Assembly (NCBI GenBank): GCA_029817715.1
Contig: JARUPY010000189.1
Span: 620,001 to 684,000, forward strand
Length of the DNA stretch: 64,000 bases
Reading direction: 5' to 3'
DNA from: Melastoma dodecandrum
Lineage: Eukaryota > Streptophyta > Magnoliopsida > Myrtales > Melastomataceae
In this document: positions 33,954 to 45,599 of the stretch, piece by piece
Numbering within the stretch: the stretch's first letter is position 1
How the letters are laid out: the number at the start of each line of letters is the position of its first letter
Translations under genes and position numbers: made by a program
Notes under the pieces: model-generated
What the model was told of the DNA's origin: nothing
What the model saw: the letters and a program-made list of their open reading frames with translations, nothing else
Databases searched by the model: none

Positions 33954-34428
33954 CCTGGAGCTCAAATCTTCTTCTGAGAAACTATACTCCCCCAAGCTGT
34001 TCAAATAGAGGTTTTTTCGTGTTCATTTGTTGTCCTTTTCTGTTGGCAAGTTTCGAAGAATATATGTGAACAGGCTCATGGTTATACGTTGTTTAGTGCT
34101 CAAGGAGATGGCCGGTCGAGTTAGTGAGGCAGTGTGAACTGGCAAAAATCGGCCATCAGCCGCGGACAAGTGGTGAGTGCTAGAACGACGCATTCACTTA
34201 GGTTGTGTCTAGTTCGAAACAAAATATTTTATGCCTGTAAGAGGCCGATGAATCCATGAGGCAATGCCAAATCGGCTGATCCTTTATCTCCCATTGCTTT
34301 TCTTCTTCCCAGGGTTTGGTTGCATTTGGCGCATCCTCTGCGTGTCCAGATCATGAGTGATGCGCAGAACCCATCATTGATGTTTGAGGGGGGCGAGAAC
34401 CTTAGCAGCACGTTCCCAGAATCGAATA

Positions 34429-37127
34429 TTAGTGACTTCCATGGGACAAGGCGGACGAAACAGACCTTGCCGATGCAGATGCCGTGGGGCTGGCCACCTC
34501 TCTGTCCTGGTTTCCAAAGTTTGCCTTTCCAGTCAGCATCTTGATCGCTATTTGAGCAACGTCGGCAAACCATTCGTCTTCTGGCAACACGCTGAGTACC
34601 AAAAAATGGATGTACAAAGAAAGGAACACTTGTTCTCGCGCCAAAGGAAGTCATATGGGTTTGAGATTCTCACCTGTAAGGGTCGATCCCAGTGGATGCA
34701 ACAATCTCGATGGCCCTTTCAATCATGGTCTTGATCACTTGATGCAAGTGTCGAGACAAGTAACGGCCTTGCGAAGCGAAGAGGATCACAAACTCCATGT
34801 CCAAATACAACTGCCGATAGAAGAAGTAGAGTGACAAAATGCCTTTTGGATGAAGAATAGGTAAGTAAGGGGAACCTGTCGAAGCCCGTGAGGACCCAGT
34901 GCCTTTGGTCCCGTCTCGATCTCCTCCCAAAAGCTCTGATCATCGGAGAGCCACAATATCACTGTCTCCGTGAGCCTCATCAGCAGTACCGTCGAAAACC
35001 TTTCTCTCCCCACCAGCACATCTGCTGCCATGCTGGCCAACCTACTCACCTTAGCAAACAACTCCTGTTGCCGAGAAGGCGAACATATTGTCAGCCCAAT
35101 GCTCCAGATTGAACAGCGAATGGCTATGATGCTGGCGCCATTACCTGGAATGCTGGAGAGGGGAACCATTCGGGTTCTTCCGCCTGATCATCCAAGTTGA
35201 GGTACATGAACGGGCTAAGCCGAATCTCGCCGTCCTCTGTGAAGATGAGCTCGAGGGCATGCTGCCGGCAGAAGCTGTCACGCAGGCGGTCAACCGAACG
35301 CATGAGGCGCTTCTTCCACTCCCTCTGCTCGGATATCCGTGCCTGCTTGTCTGCAGACCTTCTAAGATTATCTTCGCCAACCATGTTACTCGGAGGCAAC
35401 AATCTCATGGCAGCCCGTGGGAGGAGCTCGTCTCCCAGGAACAATGCATTCGCCAACAAAGCCAGCTGCTGGACTTCAGTTTCTGCAATCTTCACGATCT
35501 TAGGTCCAGGGCCTCCTGTGCTCTCCTCGCTGTCTGCAGAATTCGGCAACGCACTTACGAGCAAACCAACATAGGTATTGAACACTTGCAATACACCTTC
35601 CATTGTCGGACCATCTAGCTGGAGACACTGTAGATGGCCCATATCTTCGATGAATTCCTGAACCATAGAATTGAACTTGTGGGCGCTGCTGGAAAGTCTT
35701 GGCTGTGAGCCCGTTGCTCCACTCGGGTATGATGTCGAGGAGAAGCGAAGTGGTCGTCCACCAGGAGGAGCGTGGAGCAAAGACCAGTCATCGGCGGAAG
35801 CTAAGGCTGCACTGATCTGTTCGATCCTCTTCAAGTTAGCGTTCAGCGCCTGCTCAATAGAAGGCCTGAATTGCCTCACCAGAACCGATGAAAGCGCGAG
35901 GCCCCTGCCCTCCAACACGAAACAATGGCCAAGGCATATCCTGATGCATTCAGCGGCCACCCGGAATCCCCCAGCGCCTGTCGACGAGGCAATCACATGC
36001 CGTTTCAGTAGGAGAGCCATTTCTTCAGTCTCCTTGACGGCCCATGTCACGAGCTCGGAAGTAAATGCAGGCTCCTCCCGGAAAGCCGCCGTCGAGTCAT
36101 TTGCTGCCTGAGCGATGCTCGTGAAAACAATCTGAGATATTGTGGCAGTATAAGCTCCTCCCGTGAGAGTGGTCATTGACCTCAGGCCTTGCATCGCCGC
36201 CTGTAGCTTCTCATGGTGAGACTTCAGAAGCATCGCGTGTGCACGTGGTCCGTCCCCAAGTTTCTTGAGTGCCAGGATCGCCGAACGCAGGTCAGACCCC
36301 CTCGTTGAATGCTCACATATGGTCTCTGCGAGCTGGTCCGCAAGCCTCTGCCTTTGCTCAGAGATAACCGTTTCCAAGGATAACAGCGCCGAAGGGGTTA
36401 ATGTCCTCTGATCCTTCATCATCATGTTGCCTTCCTCCAACTTGGCAAGGGCATCGTCGACCCTCTTCTCGGCCAAAAGCACTTCCATCTTATCCGAGAA
36501 ATCAACCAATCGGCTGTCCATGGACTGGGACGGTTCTGCTTTCTCGGAGCTGCCGTAATCGTCCTTCGAATCTTCGGAACTGACCTCCAACAAGTTGACC
36601 TGAACGCCATCCGCCAGTCCCTGGACGACGGCCCCCTGCGAAGACAGCAGGTTTCTCATCGACAGGAGCTGTCCCTCGAGGTCCGATATCTCCCTCGACG
36701 TCCTGCATCCCAAACCGACACGGACTCGTCAGAATGACAGGTTGAGAATAGCTGGAAACCGTAAAACGAAACAAACACCTTATGAAGGCAGCATAGTTTG
36801 CATAGACGCTGGTGCGCATCTCCTCGGCAGACGCCTTCTTCAAATCGGCGAGGTACGCACACAGATGCCGTAATTCCTGCAATCACAACGGTCTCGGTCC
36901 TAATAATCCGATCTCCAAGCACGTGATTCAAACGCACTGGGACGACGTTAAGAGAACGGACTCTAACGTACCTTCTCGTGCATGCTCTGGCATTTGGAAG
37001 ATACGTACGTCTCCGGGTTGAAGCTCGAGGATTTGAAAGCCTTGAGGCGATCATTCAACGTCAGGTCGTTATCAAAATCGATGGACTCGCCATGGCTTGA
37101 GGAGAATGATGCGTGCGACATGGACAT
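34429..37127 (-). CDS. EXO84B: Exocyst complex component EXO84B, six coding exons
   Basis: Exons are 37127-36972, 36876-36779, 36702-35145, 35064-34876, 34810-34674 and 34591-34429. All have GT/AG borders and joining phases, giving 766 residues, close to the usual length. The N-terminus MSMSHASFSSSHGE leads into YVSSKCQSMHEK|ELRHLCAYLADLKKASAEEM and SVYANYAAFIRTSREISDLE, the coiled Vps51/Exo84 region. Exon 3 carries most of the helical-bundle core. Exon 5 gives YLDMEFVILFASQGRYLSRH, and exon 6 WFADVAQIAIKMLTGKANFG with a Ser-rich tail. Exocyst tethers secretory vesicles to the plasma membrane. The leader contains a CTT-type repeat (37184-37200 on the minus strand). The 3' exons are partly duplicated at 31495-32575. 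Confidence 0.96.
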
Positions 37128-37741
37128 TTTTCCTGCAATGAGAGGGGCTGCAAGATTGGATCAATCAGAGAGGAGCCGACTACGAAGAAGAAGAAGAAGA
37201 CGACGAGGAGTAATCTCAGTCCGATTAACCACGGCATCCACATCCAAATGCTTACGACCCGCACAACACCAAAGGTAATAAGTTTTTCCTCAAAGTTTTC
37301 ATCGATTGATGACTTTTTAATTAATTCTAAAAGAAATACTTACTCACAAGTAACATTCTTCAGTTTTTATCGTTATTTCATATAAAATATGCATAATATT
37401 ATTGATTAATCTCATCTTAAGCAGGGTCTCATGAAATAATATTTTTGTATAATTTGATAACACCTAATTAATTAACATAAATTAATATCAATTAAATTAT
37501 GTTACATATTATTCATAATTTGGGAGCATATCATAAGGGTTCGTATTTATTTTAAAAATTTAATTATGATCTTCTCAAATTAATCCTTTATGATCGAACA
37601 TGGAATGAGACATATGATCGAGAATACGTTCTTGATTTTCATCTCATGAGAACTAGTCCTTCACATTTACACGAACCTAACTTTTCTCCCTTCCTAAACC
37701 AACCGGTTACTTCCAAAACGTACTCCCGCCGGCCACGCCCG
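37128..37741. other. EXO84B upstream region
   Basis: Holds the CT-rich EXO84B leader next to the ATG, then AT-rich DNA (37270-37660) presumed to carry its promoter and the 3' end of the next minus-strand gene. No other feature is seen. Confidence 0.45.
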
Positions 37742-38338
37742 TCAAACCGCCGGCAACGACTCCGGCCGCCACATGACCTCCGGAACCTCCCACCCATCCG
37801 CGATATCAAACAGGCCGCCTAACATCAAAAACTCCTCGTTTCCCATGTCGTTGCTGTGAATTTCGGGACCGAGATCGAAGTTGTCGTAGTTAGGCATCTC
37901 GCCATCGAAGGGCATCGTGAAGCCCTCGGAGGAAGAGATGTCCAGCAATTCCGAGACCTCGTGGCTGCTGCTCTCGTCGGCAGAATTCGCGAAGCTGGGA
38001 GGGAGGCCGAGCTCGTCGTCGGAGGCTTCGAGGAGGTACCCGAGCGCGTCCAACGCGTCTCCAGTGGCTTGATCCAATACCACGGGGGACGACGTGTCCC
38101 ATGCCGGCACGACAATCTCCTCCTCGAAGCTCCTGATGACGGAGTCAAGGCCCTGGATCGGCGGGTCGCCGTCCTCGGGATCGTCGAGGATGCCGAGGAA
38201 ATCATCCTCAAGGAACTCGATGGCGGCTTCATCGTCGTCGACGACCCGACGGCGTTTCCGGTCCGCGGAGTCCTCGGCGGAGTAGGGCCGGGCCCTCTTA
38301 ATGTCGCATTCGACGAGGTCGGAGGACGTGACCTCCAT
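37742..38338 (-). CDS. Acidic, probably nuclear protein of unknown function
   Basis: 198 residues from the ATG at 38338; the frame extends upstream to 38455, but only from a TTG codon. I do not recognise a named domain. Near the N-terminus, KRARPYSAEDSADRKRRRVV holds basic clusters that look like a bipartite nuclear localisation signal. The rest is strongly acidic with short hydrophobic patches (FLEDDFLGILDD, LDALGYLLEASDDELGLPPS, FLMLGGLFDIADGWEVPEV), a layout typical of activation domains or adaptor proteins that fold on binding. Single exon, GC-rich, with a TATA box at 38523-38534 at a normal distance. It looks like a genuine regulatory gene, but no function can be assigned. Confidence 0.75.
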   Translation of the reverse strand: MEVTSSDLVECDIKRARPYSAEDSADRKRRRVVDDDEAAIEFLEDDFLGILDDPEDGDPPIQGLDSVIRSFEEEIVVPAWDTSSPVVLDQATGDALDALGYLLEASDDELGLPPSFANSADESSSHEVSELLDISSSEGFTMPFDGEMPNYDNFDLGPEIHSNDMGNEEFLMLGGLFDIADGWEVPEVMWRPESLPAV

Positions 38339-38522
38339 TTGTTTTGCTGGGGTGTGGAAAGACGGAAAGGCCCTCGGGAAAGCCGGGTAGTTACGAAGGT
38401 TCTCCAGGGTAGGGAACGGGGGGTAAAGTAGTAAAAGAACTACAGTATCTGACAAGGCACGAGGAAGATAGAGAGGAGAGGAATGGAGAGAGAGGTGTGT
38501 TGGGGGCGCGGGAGGGGGGAGA

Positions 38523-38534
38523 CAATTTATATAG
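38523..38534 (-). promoter_or_regulatory. TATA box of the acidic-protein gene
   Basis: The minus strand reads CTATATAAAT, about 190 bases upstream of the ATG at 38338. The 5' leader would be about 150-160 bases. Confidence 0.5.
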
Positions 38535-38559
38535 GGGAGATTCGTCTGGGGTGTTTAGT

Positions 38560-39443
38560 AAAACCCTCCGTATCTTGACTTTTTCTTTTTAAATAAAAAA
38601 ATAATAGAATCAAATAAAATTTTGTTATTTATTATAATAGACTCTTAATATGTAAGGAGGGATGGAAATAAACAAAGGGGTTGGGGGGGTGCATGGACAA
38701 TAAATTGGGTGTGAAGTCCGGGGGGATTGACGTCCGTCTGTCACCCGCCTCCGTTGGCGATATCAACGCCTCGTTTTCCTCTTTTTTTATTTAATTTTTT
38801 ATAAAAGGAAAGGAAAGAAGGGAACTGAGCTGTCAGCCTCGACGATGAATTTCATTTCATGATTTTTTTTTCCTTTTATTAGAAACAGTGTTTGTTATTA
38901 GGTGGTGTTGTTGTTTTGTCATGAGTGGGAGAGAAAAGCGAGAAAAACGGGGTCGTTTCCTCGATATTCCCCTCGAAATTTCCCTACCGGCCGCTAATGA
39001 AAGAAAAGGGAGGGGGAAATACTTAGGAAAATGAGTTTGTGTTGTCGGAAATGACTCCTCCCCCACGACGGCCGGATCATCTCCATGTAAAATTTTATGT
39101 AAAATATTAATATATTATCTGAACTTTGAATTATTAACATATTTTTCGCGATTAAACGAAATTCAACAAATGGATAATACTTACAAAATGGCATTGAAAG
39201 AAAATAAAGATAATGTGATTGTGCTGTGTGGATAATTTAATATGAAAATATGTTATTTATACCATAAATCCTAACTACTTCCAATGATACCATCACCGTG
39301 TTGAGTCGCAGCGAAGATCAATTTTTCTAGGGAAACAAATAAAGGAATAATAGAATTAGGTACGTTCAGTTTCTGGTGAAATTGGAAAGTAAATGGTTCG
39401 AATTGCCTTATTTAAACCTTCCGGAATAAAATCCCCCCACCCA

Positions 39444-39475
<32 letters not shown>

Positions 39476-40340
39476 GCTTAATTAAAGTAACTTTTCCAAA
39501 AAAACAAAAAAAAAACAAAATTAAGGAATTCTTAATGGACGGAAACAAATAAAATGCTGATTTGATTTATTGAAAGATATTTTCCCCGGATTTCGAGAGG
39601 TCGCACGGTCTATTGCGGGGTTGTACAAACGAAATGACGTGGAAGTGCATGCATTCCCCTCCTTCCGCCACGTGTTCCCAACTTGGAACATGGGGGTGTA
39701 GTTTCTAACCCTATTTCCTTACAAGAAACAATCTTAATATTAATGGGTTGGGAAGTCACCATCACATTCCCATATGCCCCGCCGGGTGTTTAACAATCCA
39801 GTGGGAACAAATTCTCCCTTACCCCTTTTTGTTTCCACCTCTATTCTCTCTATTTATATTTTCCATAATTTAATTAATTTAAAGCTCGTCACAATTCCAT
39901 TTTGGTGGTTAGAAAATTTTAATCGTATATAATCAATCAATCTCTCTCGGATGCATCAATATAAAATAAATGATGACAGGAGAAAGAACAACTACTGTAG
40001 TATTAAGTTATTGGTTATATTCCTTGGCTACAAAAGAATGAGTGTCCAATTGATTTGCCGGGAAGGTGGTGCGGGGACCGACCACACGCTGAGTCACGTG
40101 ACACGACACAAAGCCGCCGTCCGTGTAAGTTTTCTTTTACTTGTTTCAGGAAAAGATGGTTTCCATGGGATAATTTTTTGTTTTCAATCGCGGTGTTTAT
40201 TATAAAAACAAATCGACAGTTTATAGAGAGACGCTAGAGAAAATCGTGAATACAAAAGTCCATCGTATTTACGGAAGTCCATCGATCGTGTCTGCAAAAG
40301 TTCATCGACCGGATAAAAGCCAATCGAACCTGCATACAGA
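38560..40340. other. AT-rich intergenic DNA with a C21-A10 homopolymer junction
   Basis: No gene is supported. A run of 21 C (39444-39464) directly followed by 10 A may be an assembly-fragile site. Near 40240-40350 the motif AAGTCCATCG and variants recur three to four times. Confidence 0.4.
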
Positions 40341-40349
40341 AGTTCGTAG

Positions 40350-41450
40350 ACTTGACATAAGCCACGCGATAGATTATCTTGGGTCTATTTCTGACAAAGC
40401 CCACAACAGGCGCAAAGCCCATAGCAGAGTTAGACACACCAGGCCTGCATCTGTAGTCTACACAGACTATATGGCTGAGTAGTGACCCTGTAACCAGAGG
40501 AAGTCTACAAGCCTGCGCCTGCACAGGACACACGTCACGGAGAACGGTTAGATAGCCACGAGATAAATGGAGCTTACAACCCACGTCTGTACTAATGTAC
40601 GTCTTAACAGACAATTGATTAACCCCGAAGTCAAAGGAGTCTACGACCCACGTCCACACGAGTGGAAGTCAGTTTGTTGGCTCCGAGATCCTTGGGGGTG
40701 AAAGATCTTCAGAAGGTCGTAACAGACCGGGTATAAAAGGGAGAGGATCTCCCTCAGAGAAAATCACGAACAAATAAGCCAACAGAGGCTTATCTTGCTC
40801 GTCACCCCTTAGTTGTTAGTTGTTAGGATTCCCCGACCTGGGCGAAACTCTTAAAGTTTCATTGGTCTTCCTTCCACCGTCAGAGTGAGCAACCGTAACT
40901 CCGACAGCCAAACTCCGATTTCGCTTCCACCATCAGAGCGAGCAACCGTAGCTCTGGTAACAAAATACCCGCCAGCACTCCAACGCCAGGACGAGCCACC
41001 GTAGTCCCAGTACACATTTCCGCCTTCGACCCCAATGCCAGGACGAGCCACCGTAGTCCCGATACACATCTCCGCCTTCGACACCGCCACCGTAGCCTTG
41101 GTATCCACGTCCGCCTTTACATTCGACCACATTCTGTCCACCAAGCCCAGCAACCGAGTTGTGCCAGCCAAGGAGTGCAATTCTACGGCACTCTGTCATC
41201 AAGTCTACGGCGACGCTGCCCAGATTCTCAAGTCCGGAGTGCCCAGCGTCAAGTCTACGACATCCTTCACTGCCCAGACCTGCAGGATTGCAGCTGCTAG
41301 CATCAAGTCTACGACATAGCCATGAGTCTACAGAGCCCAATAGCCAGTCTACGACCTTACTACCGTCCTTGTTTTTATTCTTATGGCCGTAAGCATTCTT
41401 TACTTACTATAAAACTGTTTACATTCGATCTATTTCATTCAATTACTTAC
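40350..41450 (+). mobile_element. LTR-like block, left member of a facing pair
   Basis: Matches the reverse complement of 42637-43631 over about 1 kb: shared TATCTTGGG(T/C)CTATT, GTAACAGACCGGGTATAAAAGG (TATA region, near 40725), CTGGGCGAAACTCTTAAAG and many GAGCAACCGTAGCTC-like segments. It ends at TTACTTAC followed by TGGCGACCAC (41451), a possible primer-binding site. No coding sequence is seen. Confidence 0.7.
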
Positions 41451-42636
41451 TGGCGACCACATTTACAATCCCTGTGAGTCTTATTGCCAAATATTTCCGA
41501 CGTGATCCGTTTTCAACGCGAATAGCCACTCAATCGTGCCTACGAGTCAAGTAGATAGAAGCTGACTTGTGAAGATAACATCGCGATGATTTCCTTTAAC
41601 GAAACAACGATTATAAGTGAATAAGGTCGTTATACTCCAATTTCAACGTATATTTACGGTTGCAATTCAATTTTTAAGTGTGTTTATTAATAGATGCCAA
41701 AAATAAGAAATATGGACAATCGACTTACTTTCCATAAAGGACATTTTGATTCTCTATTTTTCCTCATCTCCTTCTTCATTTTTTTTTGTCTTTTTCCGTG
41801 TTATAACTCAAGTTCAATGATGATAAAAGTGAGTTTTTTTTATTCAATTCGTTCATCTTTATTGTAGTTTTTTTTTTAACTCAGTGAGTTCGTCACGCTA
41901 GAGTCGCGAGCGATTGCACTTTCCGTCTTTAAGAAAATGTTTTATCTTGCATCAGCTGAATTCCACTCCGGACCCGCCCAACAACCTACCCTCACTCTCT
42001 CGTCTACCAAATTTTTTTAGGAAAAATATGACTACAATTTTTAGCCAACTTTCGGTTTTTCATTATTTTAGTTTGTTATATCTAGCATTTTTTTTAGCAT
42101 TTTTTAGTCAATAAATGAAAATTATAATTTGTATATTAAGGCCTGTTTGGTCTTCGCGCGACAAAATTCAAGATTTTCCAAAGTCAAAATAGAAACAAAA
42201 GTTGGTGATAAAATTATACAACAAACTAAATTAACAACAAAATAGAAAGTTTGCTCAAAGTTGAGGCTATAAATCGATATTTTGTCATTTTTTTAGGCAA
42301 AATATACGTTTGTGGAGTAAAGTTTATTTTAAACGGGACGATAAATCACTGAAAGAAGGTAAGAAAAAGCTTATTGAAGTAAAATCATAAACTTTTTATG
42401 CAGTGGTTAAATCTTAATTATCAACAATGTCAATCGACAGGGTGAACTAGGGTTTCAACCAAAGGTTTAATTTTTTTTTTCTAGGAAACCCCACATTCGA
42501 AAGTGAAAGAGGTCAAGGAACTGGGAAGAAGTGGATTAAGGATGAACCCGAAAAAGTTATACTGTTTGCGTCGAAAACGGAACACGTTGGAAATATTTGG
42601 CAATGAAACTCACAAGGTTTGTAGATGTGGTCGCCA
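41451..42636. other. Spacer between the two facing LTR-like blocks
   Basis: The first and last 80-100 bases are again inverted copies of each other (TGGCGACCACAT, GCCAAATATTTCC), i.e. post-LTR internal sequence. The central kilobase is AT-rich and unrelated between the halves. No gag or pol was found. Confidence 0.6.
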
Positions 42637-43631
42637 GTAAGTAAATGAAATAGATTGAATTAAATATGCAAAATCTTACAATAAAAATAAGGTGCTTACA
42701 ACCATAAAAATAAAGCAAGGACGGTGGTGTAACGTCGTGGACTTGCTTCTAGGCGCTGCAGACTAAGAGGCGAGGTCGTACACTTGCCGCTGAACGCTGC
42801 AGTCTTGCGAATCTGGACGATGAGGACGTCGTATACTTGGCGCTGGGCGCTGTGGATTTGTGAATCTGGACGAGGACGTCGTAGACTTGACAACAGAGCG
42901 GTGTAGACTTGCGACTCTGGACGGCGAAACTGGTCTGTTGGGCTTGGTGAATGGAGTGTGGTCGAATGTAGAGGCGAGTGGATACTAAGGCTACGGTTGG
43001 TCACCCTGGTGGCGGAGTCGAAGGCGGAATTACGTGCCGGGACTACGGTGGCTCGTCCTGGCGGGGAGTTGTTACTAGAGCTACGGTTGCTCACTCTGAT
43101 GGTGGAAGAGAAGGCGGAGTTTGGTTGGGAGCTACGGTTGCTCACTCTGACGGTGGAAATGAAGACCAATGAAACTTTAAGAGTTTCGCCCAGGCCGGGG
43201 AATCCTAACAATCTAAGGGGTGACGAGCAAACAAACCTTCTGTTGGCTGATTTGATCGTGTATTTTTCAAGGGAAGATCTCCTCCCTTTTATACCCGGTC
43301 TGTTACGACCTCTGAAGATCCTCTAATCTAAACCACCCCCGTGGATCTTGGAGTCAATAAACTGTCCTCTAAGACGTGCCACTCGTGCGGACGTGGGTTG
43401 TAGACTCCACGGATTTCGGAGTTAATAAACCGTCATTTGAGACGTGTGATCTGTGCAGACGTGGGCCGTAGACTTCCCACTGATCTCAGGGTCACTAATC
43501 AGTTATGTAGTTCGTGTAGATTGGGGCTATAGGCCTGATGCGAGCGTCCCGTCTTTTCTCTCATGGGCGTCGCGTCCTACTGTGGGCTTTGTCAGAGAAT
43601 AGGCCCAAGATAGTCCATCATGTCAACATAT
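42637..43631 (-). mobile_element. LTR-like block, right member of a facing pair
   Basis: Read on the minus strand it begins TGTTGACATGATGGACTATC, contains CGGGTATAAAAGGG as TATA region and repeated ACCGTAG...GCCACC segments, and ends at TTACTTAC|TGGCGACCAC. It is the better preserved of the pair; outer ends are estimates. Confidence 0.7.
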
Positions 43632-43639
43632 ACGTACGA

Positions 43640-45140
43640 TAGGGGTGTTCTTGATGCTCAGGTGGACGATCCCCGCTAGGCTGCTGACGTGAACCGGAGC
43701 GAGAGGAGCTCCCAGCACCTCGAGCAGTTGCCTCAGATCCGAGTTCTTACCTGAGCACGAAACTTGCCGCCTGCCCCACCTCCTGGGGTACTCGGCAACA
43801 TAACTGTCCTGATCGAGACCCTCGTTAAGAGGGGAGAGCGCGAGGGAGGCGTCGAAGAACTCGGAGACCAACCTAGGAAAGGAAAGCATGTCGGGGTAGC
43901 TAACATGGGGGATGGGTCTCATATGTGGGATTTTGTGATTTTTGTGAAAATCATAAAACCCTAATCATTCTGGCTGAGATTTTGGGAAGAAATAATTAGG
44001 GTTATGATTTTGGGATATCGATATGGAACAAAAAAATTGAGCCCCGACCTTCGTTTTGATTTTTTAAAATTGATTATTAAAAAACGTGAACAAATTGCAA
44101 CATCGGACCCACCGATTGGTGTTGTGGCACGTGGCACATTTGCCTGAGATGTTGATTTTTCTTTCACGTAGCATTGCCACATCAACCAGCATGTAGGACG
44201 CCGTCAAAGTCACGTTAGATTCCGGGGTAACGCCGTCACGAAAAATGTAGACAAAAAAGAAAATTCGACCGTATTTAGGTTTATAAATGCATATTTTACC
44301 TTTTTTTTTAGTAAACGAGTACAAGACTCTCCCCCACCCCACCCACCCAATTGTTTTTTTAAGAAAAGCATAGCATGAAAATGTAATCATCATTAGACCA
44401 TATTTAATGATGTAAAACATATCACGTGAACTTCACGCCTTCTTACAAGTCTTAAATAAAATCGCACCTCTCCTAATGCCAGATGCTCATACGGTTCACG
44501 ACCAACACATTTTATTATCACGAATCATTTACATGTATAAAATATCTTTTTTTGTTTTTGTTTTTCCTATTTATGTTTTCCGAAAATTGTAAATCTCTAA
44601 TAACCTACCGGACTTCTGATTTTTTTCTTTTTTTGTGGCTGTGGTGTGATGCCTCATGAATATATGGGCGGCAGGCAGGACCCGTTTGTTAATTAATATA
44701 CATGGGCCGGCTTCTATGGGCTAAAATGCGCCCCCAATGCCAACCAACAAGTAAAATCTTTGAAGACCCAAAACAGTCGCAATTTGAATGTATTATTCAT
44801 AAATGTATAAATGAAGATGAAGTTAAAAAATAAAAAATAAAATAATCTTAGCCAAGTGAAAAAGGCCAAATTGTGGTGTTCTGCCTGAGTTTTCCCCCCC
44901 ACCAGACCAGACATAAAGGAAGGAAGGAAGGAAGCATTGAACGCGTGCACTCGAAGGAGTATTATTCAGCCGATCATATGGAGGAGAAGTTAGAACATAA
45001 AATCCTAAAATTACTGGGCAAGAAGTTAATTCGTTGTGACTGATTGGGACGAAGACCAAACATATCACTCCCCATCTTCACGTTGAAATAAAGCTTACGA
45101 AACATCCCCCACGTTTTTAAGGCGTTTTACGTATTAATTT
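43640..45140. other. Intergenic, nothing recognised
   Basis: A GC-richer patch (43640-43920) has no recognisable product. The rest is AT-rich with T-runs and a GGAA repeat near 44920. Confidence 0.4.
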
Positions 45141-45149
45141 ATACAATTA

Positions 45150-45530
45150 ATCCCCACCACCGGCTGTCTGTCCTCCCGCTTTCACTTCTGTCTCTGCCAT
45201 TTCCGGATCCGGCTCCCCGTTCAGGTCGAACAACACCTTGTCCTTCGCCGGCTCCTCACCAGCCATGGCTTCAGACGAGGCTGCGGTGGGCTCCATCCGC
45301 CCCGTCTCCAGGGCCTCCCTCGTCCTCCACGGGAATCCCCTCCCTTGGCCACCATCTCCGACGTTAACCCTCTTGTCGAAGTACCTGACAGCCACATGCA
45401 CCCTCCTGAGGATCTTGAAGAACTCCTCTACCTCCCCCAGGCTCGGGGCATCGGGGGCCTCCGATCTCCCCTTCGGGTGGTCGTCTTCATCTTCTCTCCG
45501 CCTCTTCCTCGATTTCTCTCCATTTTCCAT
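45150..45530 (-). CDS. NIMIN-like (NPR1-interacting) small nuclear protein with EAR motif
   Basis: From the ATG at 45530 the frame gives 127 residues: a basic start with RKRRRED (nuclear signal), the helical segment VEEFFKILRRVHVAVRYFDKR (21 residues shown only in part: EVEEFFKILRR and VAVRYFDKR) and a C-terminal LFDLNGEP, a DLN-type EAR repression motif. NIMIN proteins bind NPR1 and dampen salicylic-acid defence gene expression; the order of basic region, helical motif and EAR motif fits NIMIN-2-type members. An upstream in-frame ATG at 45566 would add 12 residues, but a TATA-like TTTAAA lies at only about 25 bases from it (near 45590), favouring 45530. The family call rests on short motifs. 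Confidence 0.6.
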
Positions 45531-45599
45531 GTGGGAATGCAGGAATGGAGATGGCCGGGTGGGCATTGGGGGTGGGGGGTGATGTGCCTTTAAATTGTC

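Noticed and set aside
33954..34004. N-terminal extension of PLAC8 gene B
   Set aside because: It opens with TTG; the ATG at 33953 matches the start of gene A.
35671..36111. Plus-strand frame of 146 codons
   Set aside because: Antisense to exon 3 of EXO84B.
38339..38455. N-terminal extension of the acidic protein
   Set aside because: It opens with TTG; no ATG occurs in frame before 38338.
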